64,000 nt of DNA, from the NCBI GenBank assembly GCA_009667805.1, contig CM019064.1, positions 108,350,328 to 108,414,327 of the forward strand, written 5' to 3'. Below, piece after piece: positions 63,096 through 64,000 of the stretch. Numbering within the stretch: the stretch's first letter is position 1; the number at the start of each line of letters is the position of its first letter. The stretch comes from Leptobrachium leishanense (taxonomy: Eukaryota; Chordata; Amphibia; Anura; Megophryidae). The notes beneath the pieces were generated by a model. It did not search any database. It worked only from the letters and a program-made list of their open reading frames with translations, and was not told the DNA's origin. The position numbers and the translations under genes were made by a program.

Positions 63096-63957
63096 CCCTT
63101 TCGCTGCTGAGCCATTTCACCCCTGTGTGCTGAGCTCATTTTTACCGGTTTCGCTCATCATGTTTAAATGCGATTTGAAGTCACATTTTATTATAAGACC
63201 CAGACATATTATATATCGTTCTTTCCGAGAGACTCGGCAGATTCATAATATATCATTATTATATGTATACGTTATGTCCTGTCTGTATATTATAACATAA
63301 AATGCAATAAAATGTGAATTTTCAATAATTTACAACATGTAAAGTGTTTTTTTTTTCACATTTTAACATGCGAGCATTTGCAGTTATATATTCTATGGGT
63401 TGTGCTTGTTAAAAAAAATTGAAACGGGGAATCGTACACTTTTTTTTGGGGAAAATTACGTGTTTTTTGGCAAACGCCCCCATAGAAAAAATCGTTAGTG
63501 CAGCATCATTGTTCACATTATAATTGAAATGGGAACAATATTGCTGCATTAATAAAACAAAACAAAAACAAAGTTTTTTTAATTTTGTTTTTAAATTTTT
63601 TATTTTTTATTTTTTTAATTTTATTTTTATTTTTAATTATTTTTTCTTTTTACACTGTATATGGTCATGTTTGATATCATTGGAAAGGCCATGTGCTAGC
63701 CGTTCCAATTATATCAAACATTAACCCTTAGCTGTCACGGATCGGGAGATAGGGGGTTCCAAATAATCCCCTATCTCCACCATAGGTGGCAGCACGGGGT
63801 TATTTGCGGAACTGGCACCATCGCGCTATGCGCGATGACGCCAGTCGTTAGTGGATATCCCGAAAGCTTGGCCGACATCCAAGATGTCGGCCAGCTCCGG
63901 GAGGGGACCGCGATATGGCACATGTTAGCGCCATATCACGATCCAGCCCCCTAGGGG
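63096..63957. mobile_element. piggyBac-type MITE (862 bp)
   Basis: TTAA at both sides (63092-63095, 63958-63961), ends CCCTTTCGCTGC and ...CCTAGGGG. Interior shares TGTTTGATATCATTGGAAAG and TGAGCTCATTTTTACC with the copies at 27272 and 57366. Confidence 0.75.
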
Positions 63958-64000
63958 TTAAAGACAGCCGCCCCTGCGGCCCCTTCCAAGCGGTGCCTGC

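Overview
This is vertebrate nuclear DNA, most likely from an amphibian and probably a frog or toad. The basis is one well conserved vertebrate exon in a sea of diverse transposons: Tc1/mariner, hAT, piggyBac-type, 3-bp-TSD (Harbinger-like) MITEs, CR1, L1 and Penelope-like elements. The species cannot be named from the window. There is no bacterial gene, rRNA, tRNA or CRISPR array.

The only host gene segment I can support is on the minus strand. It is the first coding exon of neuroligin-4 (nlgn4x type), coding part 10587-11058, with 265 nt of 5' untranslated sequence in the same exon up to a clear splice acceptor at 11323/11324 and a strong GTAAGT donor at 10581-10586. Sequence below 10587 is the following intron. 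Sequence above 11323 is most simply the preceding intron in the 5'UTR region, so the whole window can be read as the inside of a large synaptic adhesion gene.

Layout: 61-1358 is a large near-perfect palindrome carrying two opposed hammerhead ribozyme motifs near its centre. 1898-2348 is a piggyBac-type MITE. 3725-5715 is a hAT-type element holding an inverted-unit array and a pyrimidine tract. 10587-11323 is the neuroligin exon. 11637-14904 is a cluster of short TIR elements. 17311-17653 is an L1 tail. 20730-22340 is a complete-ended but frameshifted Tc1 element. 22743-24575 holds Penelope-like fragments, including a GIY-YIG endonuclease piece. 25551-30354 holds two hAT-type elements and a piggyBac-type MITE. 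35431-36605 is a hAT-type element with a CR1 tail inside it. 38581-39720 is a second large inverted repeat with a hammerhead motif. 40555-43752 holds 3-bp-TSD elements and a 5'-truncated L1-like insert with a 16-bp target duplication. 45700-50936 is a nearly full-length CR1 LINE containing a hAT-type element that itself contains a MITE. 52190-52783 is an internally deleted Tc1 element. 55390-63957 holds more 3-bp-TSD and piggyBac-type copies, including a piggyBac-type element nested in a Harbinger-like one.

The most interesting theme is the recurrence of hammerhead-type self-cleaving motifs. They sit in inverted repeats shaped like Penelope-element terminal repeats. Three keep all core positions; one keeps most of the core, and several others look like decayed relatives. 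The second theme is the readable nesting history, with exact target-site duplications and empty-site comparisons available inside the same window.
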